DNA of 64,000 nt from Saccoglossus kowalevskii (GCF_000003605.2 NW_003134346.1:181980-245979); one strand, 5' to 3'; positions 33,883-47,626 are shown, counted from the first letter of the stretch. Numbers and translations are program-made. Notes: generated by a model from the sequence alone, not told the origin.

Positions 33883-36800
33883 CGTTTTTCATAAATGTAA
33901 TCCAGCTATGTTAACAAGAATAACGGACTACCCCTTCTACAGAATCATCCACACCGTGTTAGAGAAACTATACTAGCCAATACAGTGTTGGCACCATTTT
34001 ACTATTCAAAACAAAATAATTTTCGTCTACGTTTATTTATTTTCGAGTGTCTTTGTCTACATATTCACATTCACCATGCGCAATTCGTGTAAACAAACAC
34101 TGTATTTTACAAGCTTTGCATTTAACACAGTCAAAAACGACGAAATATCAGTATATATACATATACTAGTAGTTTACATATACATTTTTCATCTGCTTAT
34201 TAGCGCTTTTTGCCGCGAAAATTTTCATCATTTCAAATTAATCTCCCAGCTTTCAGTTGACGCATCATGGAAGGAAAATGCGGCGGCGGCGCACGTGTAT
34301 TGAGCGCGATTATTGGCTGATGTGGAAGGTGTGTCATTTATGCAAATTTCGGTAAATGCACTGGCTCTAATTTGCTGCTAATCACCAATACGCGACAACA
34401 CGCCAAAATTAGTCCACCCAAAATAAAATTTAATAGTTATAACTTATTACATGAATGCTGCAGTAATTTCCAGAATTGTTTTTACCCAGCACTGCATTTG
34501 CATTCGACTTTACCAGCAGCGTAATTGCTGTTTCACCGGAACCATAGTAAGTGACCCCCTACAACTCGGTCATACTCGCCTGCAAGAGTGTTTGCTTCCG
34601 CTACACTCTAAGGATAATCTGGTAAAATAAACAGATGAGGCAATTGTAATATGAATATTCACGAGTGAACACCATAAAAGCAGTGTCTAATCGATGCTTG
34701 CTTTAGAACTGAGGGAACGGATAGCCCGTTTCTACAAGTAGTAGATTAGTTGGTTTCAACGGATGGAAGAAAGAGACGCTGATTGGTTGTTCTATTAGGA
34801 TTTACATTTTAACGTCATTTCGCACCGCGCTTGTTGATTGGCTGGTTGGATTAAACTATCATTGAAATTTATAAATATTTATAATAATGAAGGAAATGGG
34901 TCTGTTGTGTCGACAGTATATTAGTAACATGCGATTGCTATGTACGCCAGGACTTTCTTCAAATTTAGATGCGTTTGGCTCAGTGGTTCACTTGTATGAC
35001 GTCATACTACACACTCATCGCACATTAACATGCTTTTCAGGAATTTTCATAATTTTGCTATATTCACATTTGTCAGATCCATATGCGCAAAGAGCGATAC
35101 GACATTTTACTACAAAGAACAATGTGACCTTTTACCTTTACGACAATCCAGGTGTCCCCACTGATCGCGTTCGGCATGGCTCATAAACCAGTAGGTTAGA
35201 AGCTATTCAAATAAAACAAACGTGTAATTGTAACATATCCAGGTGCCATTGATCGAGAGATCGTATAATACTTAACAAGGTCACACATAGTCATTAACTT
35301 AACAGGTAATCGATACAGCAGGTAATTTGCCCAGTGTGATATAAATGTGTTTGCTCAAAGGTAGAGCGTTTCAAATGCCTCTCTTCAGTGGTTAGTAGGT
35401 CCCCTGCAGTAGAAATTGTAAGTAGGAATGTCAGCAAATAAAGGTGTATTTTTTGAGGAGCTTTATTGCCGAAGCACACTCGCAACATCAGTAGTTAAGT
35501 AGCAGTAAAACAGTAACGAAGGCGCCTCTTCCGCAGGGTCCCGTCCTTGCAAAAAGCTATCACGTAGCACGATAAGTACACATTTCGTTTCCGCTTGAAT
35601 TGTATCAAAGTCTTGCGTTCTACATTTCTGTTCAACACATCACCTATTCTTAGTCGCGAGAAATGCATAAATAAATGTGTTGTTTGGAGGTCAGTGATCA
35701 GCGAAAATCAAAGTAAATAATAATATGCATCGCAGAAACTCTTTAGTCTCCACGCAAGATAACCTCAATCTTAGGATCAATTAAGATTTGACCAGCGAAG
35801 TAGAGCCGTAATACTAATGAGATCTGAGAATCAAGACCTTATGCCCACTGATCCGATTGCTGCATATGTGATTGGGAAAAGCAAAGTGAAATACCCTGGC
35901 CGAGTTGTTATTATACGATTTCCTCCCAGGCTTCAATCTCAAATGGTCATCTATTTGCTTGTTATTACTTCTCTAAACTATTTAGATAATAACTGTATGC
36001 TTGACAGTGTTGTAATAACGCTAGGTGCCTTGAGGGCATAGAAATCCATTACCTTAGTGATTATCGGGTTTCCATAGCGTTATCTGATTGATGGCAAGTA
36101 ACGGGCACGACCCAATGTGTGTGAATACTGTCTACGTTGATGCAATAGTCTAAACATGTGACTCAGTTATGTGGCATATCCAAGTTTAAAAAATTCTCGG
36201 AAATTTCACAGAGCGAGATTACTGACAATAAGATTGAGAACCCCGCTAAATCTGACTGTGAATATTGTCCAATCCAATTAGCCCAACCCAAGACAGTTTG
36301 ATGTATATTACAAAGTTGGGATTTACTACCGAGATTCATGATCTATTTCCTTCAAGTGACCGCATTATGTTTGCACCAATATTCTGTATATGACGAAATT
36401 TACAATAATATTCTCTATTTTGATATACTCATGCAAATACACGAAATCTAATCACATATTTTGATTCTGTGTGTCCGCGTTGAGAATGACATTGTAGTGT
36501 TATTTAAATATTACTTTATTTCCGAAAACTTTTTAGCTTAACTATGTGACCCTGCTTTAGCGTGTACTGTGACATTTCAGCGACATCTCCACTCTCAGTC
36601 ACGTGATCTTTGGTAGGGTCACATATCAACCCGAGATCACTGATCTAGAAAAGCATGTACATTTCATTATTCGTATGTCATCAATATTAATCTATGCATA
36701 TGCATTATCATTGTTTTGATATCATCTGTATCTTAAAGTTATATCTGTAAATGTTAGGTTTGTTTCTGTGCACGGTATTTGACACCACGTTATTGTGTAT

Positions 36801-37413
36801 GTGGAAGTGCAGTTGACTATGTTTAAAATAATTGACTTTATTGACACAAAGAATTGAATGAATAACTTTTATGGATAACTATTTTCATAATTATTCTGAA
36901 TTTCATATTAACTAAAACTGCAACATAACTATGGAGATATATGATTTGCGTTGAAAGGTGATATTACCATAATCGTAGCACTGGAAGCAGAATGTACAGT
37001 CCCGTCTCTAATTTACATTGCTTGCAATTGTTTACTTAAACGTGCAGCTTTTAGCCGACATTATTACGATTTACCTGCACCAAACACATGTCGAGAAAAA
37101 AAACATCTCAGATGTAGAATGCAGAGAACCTCATTGCGTAGCAATTAAGTCACGCCATTACTGCTCGTCATCAGTATTCAGGCTTAAAGCTTGGGTGGTC
37201 ATATTATTATCATCAGTGTTATTTCACAGTGATTAGAGCACTCATAAAGTGAATTGTGATCACATAATGTAATTATCAAGTATCTCCCCAAGACTAGTAG
37301 GAATGATTATTTCACTAGGTTTGACTTAATAGGCATTTAGTGACGAGAAAACAAATCGACATACGATGAAATACACGCACTATACATTCTTTGAAATCTA
37401 TCATCCATTTCAG
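33883..37413. other. No gene supported
   Basis: AT-rich intergenic or intronic DNA. CCAAT-type ATTGG boxes cluster at 34310-34320 and 34780-34845; a TGACGTCA lies at 34997-35004. Open frames here (such as 34887-35186) have no recognisable similarity. Confidence 0.35.
34997..35004. promoter_or_regulatory. Palindromic CRE TGACGTCA
   Basis: Full palindrome extended to GTATGACGTCATAC, a 14-bp perfect palindrome. Confidence 0.3.
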
Positions 37414-37545
37414 CGTTCTATGCTAGCTTTATCATCCGGTTTCCGTGGCGATACGAGAAGTCAAAGTTCATTGCTTCGCACGATTCACATTGGGGAGGTC
37501 GTCTCCGGCTGCTGATAATCGGTGTATTATTATACACAATCCTAC
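37414..37545 (+). CDS. Orphan candidate exon with a hydrophobic segment
   Basis: After an ATCATCCATTTCAG acceptor, 132 open nucleotides run to a CTAC/GTAAGG donor, entering and leaving in phase 1. The reading gives YASFIIRFPWRYEKSKF, a short polar stretch, then RLRLLIIGVLLYTIL, a likely membrane segment. Composition is GC-richer than the flanks. The aromatic-basic stretch before a hydrophobic helix is faintly like the N-terminus of P2X channels, but the match is too weak to assign. No partner exon found. Confidence 0.3.
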
Positions 37546-37590
37546 GTAAGGGTGGGGTCCTCTTGGACCGTCGTTGCAAGTCGTCAGCGT

Positions 37591-37773
37591 TCAGCTACAT
37601 TCTGTACATTTGCAAGTGTGGTCACTCGTCATTTGTGTCAATCCGGTAACGTTGGAGCTACTAGTATATTGTAACGACCCGTCCATGTAGATCTGGCCAT
37701 CGCCGTTTGCGTTATTATCTCCAGTAGTTAAATCAGTGGACTGCGACACCACCGTATAGTGATTGTTTGCCAA
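37591..37773 (-). CDS. Ser/Thr/Asn-rich ORF, status unclear
   Basis: 60 open codons (no ATG start in the DNA; the first codon is TTG) rich in Ser, Thr, Asn and Gly, with an NVT sequon and a CKCTEC end before the stop. It overlaps the end of 37728-38009 in another frame. If the two belong together the join would need a frame change, by splicing or otherwise, for which I see no clear signal. Low confidence. Confidence 0.15.
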   Translation of the reverse strand: MANNHYTVVSQSTDLTTGDNNANGDGQIYMDGSLQYTSSSNVTGLTQMTSDHTCKCTECS

Positions 37774-38009
37774 ATCCGTAAGTCGAGTTCTTTCATTTCT
37801 TGATTGAAATTACTTTGTGATTGGTTTTCCTTGATTGATTTCAGATACTCATCCTCATTCCATGCTTTCATCAGAGAGTGTACTATTATCATAACTGCTG
37901 ATAGCGACACGAGGTTACACATTGCGAACAGGTTGCAAGGCAATTGTTTCACCTGAATAAACCTTTTCATGGCGAGATAAAAGAACATTCGATGTGTTTT
38001 ATGTGGCAT
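37728..38009 (-). CDS. Candidate single-pass membrane protein ORF (type II-like)
   Basis: 93 codons. From an internal Met the layout is basic tail (MKRFIQVKQ), hydrophobic span (LFAMCNLVSLSAVMIIVHSLM) and a charged, helix-prone stalk with one NQS sequon. This is the outline of a type II protein such as a TNF-type ligand stalk, but there is no domain to confirm it. It could be a first exon. Chance is a real alternative. Confidence 0.25.
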   Translation of the reverse strand: MPHKTHRMFFYLAMKRFIQVKQLPCNLFAMCNLVSLSAVMIIVHSLMKAWNEDEYLKSIKENQSQSNFNQEMKELDLRIWQTITIRWCRSPLI

Positions 38010-39212
38010 GCTGTAGCGTATAACAAGGATATATTATTCGCAATAACACCAAGTTACAGAAGACATGCGCAGCATAATTAATAATATTTGTAAAGACAGC
38101 ACGAATTATAAAACGCGCGTCCAATAATCGCCTCAATCTGTTTCAAAAATGATACGTAATGTACATACATTGCATCTATTTATTTTAACATAAAGCAGAA
38201 TAGTGTAGAATATTTTTATACAGAGCGTAATCCAATCCACGATTCACGGAGAGTTGCCTCAAATATTTAACTCAGTTCTTTATCGCAAACAAACATAACA
38301 TGTCTTTAGACATGTATTGCACAATATGAGTGATATCGCCCTCTTTAGGAGAGTTCTTGAGATCATGCGTAGTTTAGTCCCAGGATATATAATGAATAAC
38401 AGCCTCCACCGGGAATAACCCTATTTGAAACACGGTGTAAATTAATACATACTTCATTATAAAGACGAGAACGATCTTCGTAGATTTGCTTTAAAACCAT
38501 TCATCTATTTTATCTACAATCCCGGCAAAACTCTGAAAGCGCCAAAGTGTTCGCGCCGCGCTGTGTTCAATACGGTCTACATGTGACGTATACCACGCAC
38601 GTGGACGACATTCGAATGTGTACTGCGCGACCACTTGTAATCATATATCTTATAGAAGAAGGGTTAGGCACCACAGGCGCAAACAACAAAAACAATCAGT
38701 TTGTTTGCTTGCTGTACCATCTTAGTCTGATTTGGTCAAAATAAAAAGCCGTCATGTGTAGTACTAAATAAATGCAGTAGATGTGTAATTACATCGATTG
38801 TGGCATAGATTGAAAAATATCAGTTATCTGTGTGTACATTTCATTACTAGTGTTAAGGACTTATTTAATTATGAGGGAAATAATAAAGTTAGTTTCTGGA
38901 TTCAAACATGCGTGACTCGGAGTGTTGTCGAAACGTCAATTTATACCACTTTTACTAAAAAAGAAAAGAAATACAATATTGTCAACCTATACATTGTACA
39001 CGGCGTAATGAGTTAATTATCAATGTCAGTGAACAACAATTAGATATACACAATAGTAACAGATCACGTAGGGCTATACTCAAACTTGTTTGTTGAATTT
39101 CGTAATATTTCAATAGAACATGAAATAGGTCACGCGCATTTTAAATTCACTGACCTTAAATTGAAACAAGACTCAAAACGACCTGTTACACACTGTGTGC
39201 CTTGCGTACTAT

Positions 39213-39268
39213 TATTCTATTTTATTTTATTTTATTTTATTTTTATTATTCTATTCTATTTTATTTTT
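39213..39268. repeat. Imperfect TTTTA microsatellite
   Basis: About 56 bp of TTTTA and TTCTA units. It creates an artificial Phe/Ile/Leu-rich frame. Confidence 0.85.
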
Positions 39269-41356
39269 GACTCACTCGAGTAGGTATATCTCCTTGTTGG
39301 TGTACCATTTCGTCGGCCATGCATTCGCCATCGATATCATATAACAGGATTAAACAGGATCTTTCGTACCGCGGAGTATATCGAAGTCAGTTATTTGCTC
39401 GGCAGTATACAATTTCATTTTCAATACAAACCCGTGTTGCCTAAACGTATCATATTCGCATTTCGTTACCAGTCAAATGTGCATACTGCATTGTGGAAAT
39501 CATTGTTAACGATCAGCACTGTCGTATCGACATTTTTTGAATGACTGTAACAGTACAAGACCACAGTTACGTTGGTGTACAGATGATAATAAAATAAATG
39601 CGACTAATTTACCGATATTTACTATATGAAGGCCACCATCTTGAATACGGCATGAAACTGATTAAAATAAGAGACATGTTTTTTTCGGATTCCTACAAAT
39701 CACGAAAAACATACCAATCTTTCACAGCCAAATGATCCATTTGGGAAACGTCAGGCCAATCGCTACAAAATTCAGGCGAATTTGTCGTGTGACAAAAATT
39801 CTTTGCATGCCAACACCTAGTTCTACGAAGAACATAGAACACTTTTCTGGGGTATTTTAAACCACGAGTTGTCATTTCAACTTAAGAGACAGTCAGCGAC
39901 AGATTTACAGTTAGATGACAATTTCGGTTTCAAATATCCCGGGAAAGTATTCTATGTTCTTCGTGTAATTAGGTGTTCGTATACAAAAGATTTTCCCACA
40001 CAAAAACGAATTTTGTTATATATGTTTACTGAAAAAAAGATTCTATAAGATGAAGCTTTTTAAGGTTTTGTGAAAAAGTGATAATAATGAGAAAAGATCA
40101 AATCTGCATATTTAATTGTATGTATTAACATATGATTACTTTTAACGAGAGTGAAAATAATCGATTTTATTTCGTGCAAATATATTAAAATATAGTGCGA
40201 GACAATAAACGTTTGAAGATATGTCCTAACGCCATCATTCCTATCTTTTTTTATTTCTCTTTGCTCAGCGCTCCCCGTCATAGTTGCTGGGAATCAAAGA
40301 CAAAAACAGTTGCCATGGACATTTATAAGTATGTCCTATAAATACACAGCAGGTTCTCATTAACGTGGTCAATATCCAGGTGTTCGTGTACGCGTTTAAA
40401 ATCTTTAAACAACTAATCAATTTAATAGCTATTTATTTGTGTCACAAGGGAAATGCGATAAATACTTTTTTCACGCGATTGTAACAGTTGATTGAATTAT
40501 ACTATTAATTGACAGAATCAAGAGATTTTGTTTTCATGTTGCCCTCATTCTTGTAGTTTTATTGCGCGTATATGCGTGTCAGAAACGTACATTTTAAATT
40601 TGGAGTTTAATGATTAGTTAACAGCTTTGCTAATTCTTGGAATAAGGTATGTGTAACAGTTAAACAGCACGTATTATTTAAAATGCAGACATAATCAGTG
40701 AATATTATAAAGGGCATACTGAATTCATTGACGTTACTACATTTATTTATTATAAAACATTGTTTATTGTAACACACAAAAAGGGCCGTTGTCCTTGTCG
40801 ATCGTGTCATGGAGCATTTTGCACGGATTACGGGCGTTCAGTTGAGTGTCAGTTTGCAAATTTTACCAGTTGAAAAAACAAAACCATCATACCACATGCG
40901 GCTGCATGTTACCCGAACTGCGATAGGGTGAATTGAATAAGGTTCTACCGGAACGTATCTTATTTGTAACGAGATGAGTGGAATTCAGGTCGGGTTAAAT
41001 TAATTTGTTTTTTTAACATTTCAAAGTTATGCTTATGGCATGACAATGTCTTATGATTTGAAAGTCATTTGAATCCGTGGTCTGGCATGGTTGTTTGCGT
41101 ACTCCGACACGCGCCATCTTTGTTTTATAAAACTCAAAATATCACTGTGTCACATTCATTCAATGAATCATCAATTTTTATAGACTGGCAAATAAATTTG
41201 ACGACGGCAACTAATGTGTTGGATTCGTGCAATTACAAACAACACTATTACTATTGAATATGCGAAATCAAATGGTGACCTTGCATAGTTTACGATTCAC
41301 CCCGTCATTGGACCACGTATCGATCGTTTCACTGTAAACACATTCATTTTCCCACT

Positions 41357-41401
41357 TGGTTTTAATTTCACTGATAGGCGACATTTGGTAAATTAAAACC
41401 A
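41357..41401. repeat. Short perfect hairpin
   Basis: TGGTTTTAATTT (41357-41368) and AAATTAAAACCA (41390-41401) are exact inverted partners around a 21-nt loop. Confidence 0.6.
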
Positions 41402-44400
41402 CGTAACATATACAATAAATTTTCAATCATTTTATCAGCATGTTATAATATAATCGTTGTAGACATATTTTGCATTAGTCTCCCCCAGATAATTCTCAAA
41501 ACGCGCACCAGGACATGCGCATACGTGCATAGGTTAAAATAACATTAACTGTGTAAAACATGTTTAACATTGTTGCACAATGCGACGATCGAATGCACCC
41601 CCATCGACGTAGAATTAGAACGTAAAGTTCACATGCATTCCAGTTACCAGCGTTGGGTCGCGTTAACCTTCAGAACCCCTCACGAAAGTATACAATACGT
41701 CTCTTTTAGCGTGACCGCACATAACACTTTAAGCTTTCCCGGTTGACTAATGTTTGGATAAAGGGTGGTTTGACAATTAGATGTGTTTTTCCAAAGACAC
41801 AATCAAGTACAGATTCAAAGTCACCAACTGACAAGCTTCAAGCGTTGTAGGATAAAACGAGATCATCTTGACCAGCATTCGGATATCTGTATCAATTAAT
41901 ATGCGATCAGAAACTAGACAATTGGCACGTTTGACCTTGCTAATCGAATTTGATATTACATGGTGTTCGCTGCTTGAATATCACCCATATAAAGTGAACA
42001 TTAACGCTGTTTGAACTTAAGGTGTATAAACATATTTTGTTTTTAACATAGCAAGAATATAAACCCAGATTTGTTGTTTAAATCTGAATATCTACGTGAC
42101 AGGGCAAGGTTTCACGAAATTATAAATACATCGTATGACATAATATGATGGTTGGAATAACCTTCATCAAATTATGTAACCAGGTTTACAAGGACATACC
42201 TAAGTAATCGAGATGTTTTTTTTTTATTTTATTTTTCAATTGCCATCAATCTGAACAAACGCATCACATCGAATCAACGCTGACTCGCACTTATTAAAGG
42301 CTGCAAGTGTGCGTTTTGGGGCACGTGCGATCTCTTTACTCATATCACAGTTTAAGAAGTCAACTTGAATTCAATATTAATATATTGGTGCAAGATAATT
42401 TTACGTTTTCAAACACTGTAACACTTTTATCTGGGAAAAACTGAATACAATTTAATAAAACTATATTCCAAATATCAACAGTCTCCATTGACGATTAAAA
42501 AAATTGTGTTATTAAAACACTTGCAATTTACCCAGAATAACCATTCCACCATGGTCAATGTTAAGATTTTAACAGATTATATTTATTTCCATAGAATCTG
42601 TATAGCAGCATCCCAGTATCACTGCGCCATAGGTTGTCGCGTATAAACTCAGCAGAAATAATACCGTTCATACATTCGAGTATGTACCAGTCACGACCTC
42701 ATAGAAAAGAAACTCCAATTAAAATATCTTTGCGTTATTTACATTTTACAAAGAGCTGGTTTGTAAATTTAAATGGGATATGTGATATAGACAAAAATAT
42801 CTCCCATGACTGTTGACTTTCTACTTTACGAGACCATCTCAGATATTAATATTTACATTCTTGGCCTTTGAAAATCAACATTGACTTACCCCCACTTGCC
42901 AGCCACGGTTAAGTTATTATCGAACATTCCATCGATTTTGCTAGGAAAAGTGAAATGTGATGTTTGTTTGTATAAATATAATTAGCATATCATGAAGGAA
43001 AACTCGTTAAATTAACTGCCACGTCGTATTTTATTAACCAAAGTGAATGGTAGTTGGTTTGAATTCAGAAAATTTTTACTCAAATACTTTGATTTTACTT
43101 TTTAGAATCCAGATTAACATGTGCGTAAGCCCTGGTGACCAGTGTTCAGACCCTACAATAGTAACATTTACTCAATTGGTCAACGTATAAAGGGGTTTCC
43201 CTTGACAACTCTCAAAAAGGAGTTTGCGTTTTGAGTATATTTGTATATATCCGATTAAAATATATGCCATAGTCTATGTAGATGCATACGAGCTTTTCTT
43301 GATAATGTGTCTTTATTCGACAATTTGCAGGCTTCAGCTTGACGTGACGTGACGTGATGATTTTAAGCGAGTACGTCACATGCGCCATTTTGTTTGTCCT
43401 CGTTCGACATGGCGTTTAATTAGTATAAGTATTTTTGCGACCTACGATATTATTATATCGTCATAGACCTGATAGCTACACTTTTCAACTATTGATTGCT
43501 ATACGTAGATTCAAGTTTTGATGGTCCGTCACAATGCGTGCGTAGTAAACGATTATGCTACTTTCTCATGCAGTACAAAAAATATTAACATGCTTCATTC
43601 ATTTTATAAGCATATATAATCACGCAAACAAAACGTCGTAAAAATTACAATTTGCTAAAAAAATGGTACTTGTGACTCATTTTGTTTAAGTTCCATTGAG
43701 AATGTCTCTGTCAGTTTCAGTTACGAGGTTCATGAATATTTTTAAAACTAACCGCTGTTCCCCCATGATATTAGCTTGAGTCTTAACCATACTTGTTGTA
43801 GACAAAACACAGCTATAGTATATTGCGTATATCGCTGACTTGAAGACGTATAGCCAAATACAATAACAAAATGTCGCACATTCAACCCAAACATACCGAA
43901 CTACATCTGTCACAACATTCTTTGTAACTGCTAAGTACGTGCTTAACAAAATAACTATTGAAATTATATAGTAGAAAATCTTAAAAATGAAACTAATGAT
44001 AAGACGCTTTCGGGTGCGATGTATTGTGGTAAGACACCAAATAGATGCCTTTCTATTATTTATTCACAGAATAACTTGAGGTAGAATGTATAAAATGATA
44101 TGTTAGCAGCGTTTTCTAAAAGACAACAATGACCACACATTGTAATTAAAACCCGATTAAGAAATAATGTAAATTTCTTGACATCAACAAGACTCAATAC
44201 ATTGTTCTCAATGTAAATGAACAAAAGATTGTGATATGTATCTTGGGCATAGAAAACAAACATATTATTTGAACTACATTTTGGACATCGATATTTGCTA
44301 ACTGATTACGGTAATCTCGCGTTGTTAACTTGGTTTCAAAAATATGTAAAAAAAAACCCGGCAATTACTATATTTTGACTTTTACTGTTTTTCTTTTCCT

Positions 44401-45397
44401 AAATCATCACTATTTCTAAAATTTGATTGATTCAATTCAAAATAATCGAGGCAGTTTCAATTTCTGATTTTTAATGGTTAGGGTTAAATTCTATGTAATT
44501 TAGAACATGGAGATCAGGAAGTGTCATCAATTATTAAGATACATAAATTATTCAACTAAAACGCATTTGTAATATTTGCTCTTATCTTCGTTTACAAAAT
44601 TTATTATATGTTGGTACAATATAAAACATGAATATATGTCATATAAAATATTAAATATACATGACACACATTTCATAACTAGTATCGTATCGTACAAATG
44701 AACTTACAACTAACAGTCGTTTTCCATGTTATTTTGTTTGAAAATAATTATTAATATTTATTCATTTTCTGTTTTAAGAAACTAAAGTGAAACTAGTAAT
44801 ATATATATATATATATAACATCTAGAGTTGACTGGATAGTAAATAATATTATCAATCCATTTCGTATGTACATATAAAGCAACAAACGCAATCAAAATAG
44901 AGCTATTACGTGTCTACCTCAATTAAGGGAAGTGTTCTCAAATTACTTAGCTCAAGTGATCGGAATGAAGCCTCTCCAATTCAATTAACCAAGTGACCCA
45001 AAGCGGTTTCCCTATCTTTCTGGGATATATCTCCTGTATGTATTTACATGTGTATATTCTATTGATCTTAAGACAAGGCTCTAGTAAGATTTCTATGTGA
45101 CGTTCGTTTTACCGAGGACTTTGGTTATATATTACGTGTGCTGAATTGTTTTGGGGATTGAAGGGAATCAACATCGCAATTAAACCGTGTAAAGCGTACA
45201 ATGCTAAAAAGAATATAGACACGATGAAAGAAGTCACTCCTGGAGATAGGTTTTGTGCAAAAATGTGGTATTTCCTTTACAAGAATAGGACAAACTCTTT
45301 TAACTCTTCTGACAACCTAACGGAAACTACGTGGCTCAGATAGATACATGGTGGGTACCAAAAGTGAAGAAGACGTTCTTACTTTTCCAATAAACCG

Positions 45398-45437
45398 CGC
45401 CCTCAAGTGACGAAGTGCTTCAGTGACGTAAATTGGT
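45398..45437 (-). promoter_or_regulatory. Composite module, copy B
   Basis: GCGCCCTCAAGTGACG followed by GTGACGTAAATTGG, the second motif starting 26 bp from the first. Reverse strand CTCF-like core TCACTTGAGGGCGC, 12 of 14 positions. Confidence 0.5.
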
Positions 45438-45564
45438 GTCACAGAAACCGTTGAAAGCGTCGATATCGCTTTGATCTGTAGCCGTACATCGACGGATATA
45501 ATGTTTTGAGGAATATTAGATGGCGAACGACTGCACAACCAAACACAGCGGTTGATTCAAACGC

Positions 45565-45627
45565 CATTTTCCTTGCGCATACACGTCATTTTGACGTCAC
45601 AGATGCACCCCGTCACTAGAGGGCGCG
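45565..45627 (+). promoter_or_regulatory. Composite module, copy C, with YY1-like site
   Basis: On the minus strand GCGCCCTCTAGTGACG (45626 downward) is followed 26 bp from its start by GTGACGTCA (45600-45592, a full CRE), then AAAATGGCG (about 45571-45563). On the plus strand the first part is TCACTAGAGGGCGC, 13 of 14 positions of the CTCF core. A YY1-type element after a CRE suggests a TATA-less minus-strand start site near 45.56 kb; a GTAAGA donor follows on - at 45386. Confidence 0.45.
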
Positions 45628-47547
45628 ATTTTTTATAAATGATATATAGAATGATGGCCAAATAATTGAGAGAATGATACTCGTAAATGCTGGAACTGGG
45701 CCCGACAATTGCCATGATAAATACATCCTGTCTCGTAGACTCATGATATATCTCTGCTTTCAGAAGATATAACGTAGAGGCTAGTCTGCATCTAGATTTA
45801 ATAGTTTTGGAGAGAGTAGACTATCATACCATTTCGGAATTTGTACGGTTGCTATGTTAATGGATTTGGAAATGAGTTAATGTCAAGTGCAATGCCACCA
45901 CTGACGTGGGTGAATTCATTCTCTATGCTATGAGTAGCGCTTTAAGAATCTTTGAAATGCGCGATGGTATTTTGCTTTTGAAAATGTAAATGTAACTCTA
46001 CAATTGCACGTAGACGTGAAGTACATATGATTAAACATTGCAGGGTACTATTTTCTTGAATTTCAGAAATATAATCTCGAAGAACTTGAGTGATCCTGTT
46101 TTGCAAGTATGGCATTCAAGGGTCACGTTGATAATTATAGATTTTCAAGTAAAATTTCTAAAAATACATTTAACTGCATTGAAAAAAAATACAATCTTAT
46201 AGAGGACGACAGGCTACTAACTGAGTGTTTTTATAAGAGAGTTTCCCAATTTCCGTGATTATAGTGCAAAAATATAATATAATAAAATATAAATAGATAT
46301 TTTTTCCCCTTTTACTAACATCTTTTATTTTCATAAGTGCGCAATTTTATTTTCATGGTACAAACATCATATTTTGTGTTTGTTTTCCAGTGACATACAG
46401 CGACCACTAGCATAGCATGCAGAGATGCTATTAATGGCGGGTTTTCTTTGCAGTCTGATCCGATGATCTGTATGAAATGGGTCATCTCGATATCAAAAGA
46501 CCAAGCTATACATGTATCTTAAAATTTATATTAAATAAAATATGTAGGTTATACCAATACACGCTTTCACGTATTCACAACGGAATAGAACAAATAGTTA
46601 AGAAAGTGGAATATTCAGGTTATGCTACAATAAATAATTACACCCAACTTCAAAGTTAGAGCGGTCATAAATTGCGCTGCACCATCAGCATCCAACAGAA
46701 CGCCTCATGCTGGTGCACTAGTGACGGCGTCACATGCAATGGAAATTCACATTATCATGTTTTCCGGGGCGAACAACCTCTTGAAATTAACATACTTACA
46801 TAGATATTGCACTCATTTACATATGGCTACAGGCACATATTTGTCTAAGGCAATAACAACTCGAGATTGTTAACTTGTTAGGCATGGTAATGAAACAAAT
46901 CCCCTCTAGCCACGACACATGAATCAGTTTCTAAAATATGTGTGTTTTACATGTGGGAATTGTGTAAACACGGGCATTACACATGAAGCTGAATTGAATG
47001 TTATTGTGCTTTCCTTGAAAACGAACGTTAACACAGTGAAACGGCGAAAGCTATTCACAGCCAGTGAGACATTTTGAATACTGATTTCTGAAGAAGCTCA
47101 TCTGTGGCAGCGTTAAATACCAACATACTCAAGCGAAGGCATAACGATTATGCATTACGCATGAAATCAGCAATGACGCGCACGTGGAGATGTACACATC
47201 CTTACATTCACGCGGTACGCGGTATACAGAGCGAACATTATTACGTGGCTTCACACCGATAATATCGTAGAACACTATTCATACTCCCAAAGGCATGTAT
47301 ACAATTGAACCAATCGAGAAATTATTACTCGGCGCTATACTGATTTATGTTCACCCACGCACCAAGTAATTGTGAACAGTGTTACTTTCACACCTTCGAG
47401 TTATTGCTCCACCCGGGGTGCTCAATTTTTGCATCAGGGGGCATGGCTGTCGTCACTCAGATACCGTGTTGATACGTTAGGTCTATGTTTTGAGCATTTC
47501 AAGGCGAAATTAATACCACTCATAAAACTATTCACACTCTGTCGTCT
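45628..47547. other. No gene supported
   Basis: AT-rich, chance frames only, no recognised repeat. Confidence 0.4.
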
Positions 47548-47626
47548 ATTTTTATTTTATTTTATTTTATTTTATTTTATTTTATTTTATTTTATTTTAT
47601 TTTATTTTATTTTATTTTATTTTATT
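47548..47626. repeat. (TTTTA)n microsatellite, about 15 units
   Basis: Nearly perfect 5-bp repeat. It produces the Phe-Ile-Leu-Phe-Tyr run inside the 47372-47797 open frame, which is therefore not evidence of a gene. Confidence 0.95.

Larger units (their letters stand above)
38010..45385. other. No gene supported
   Basis: More than 7 kb with no supported gene: AT-rich, stop-dense in all frames. It holds a TTTTA-type repeat (39213-39268), a 12-bp perfect hairpin (41357-41401), GACGT repeats at 43339-43358 followed by GCGCCATTTTG (a YY1-like core on -), and a weak CTCF-like site at 38337. Confidence 0.4.

Noticed and set aside
37414-37545. Assignment of the hydrophobic exon to a P2X channel
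   Set aside because: Only a loose aromatic/basic then hydrophobic pattern is shared; the alignment needs gaps and lacks the usual P2X residues around the helix.
39086-39283. 65-codon frame ending in Phe-Ile-Leu runs
   Set aside because: The end is the TTTTA-type repeat; the rest is unremarkable.
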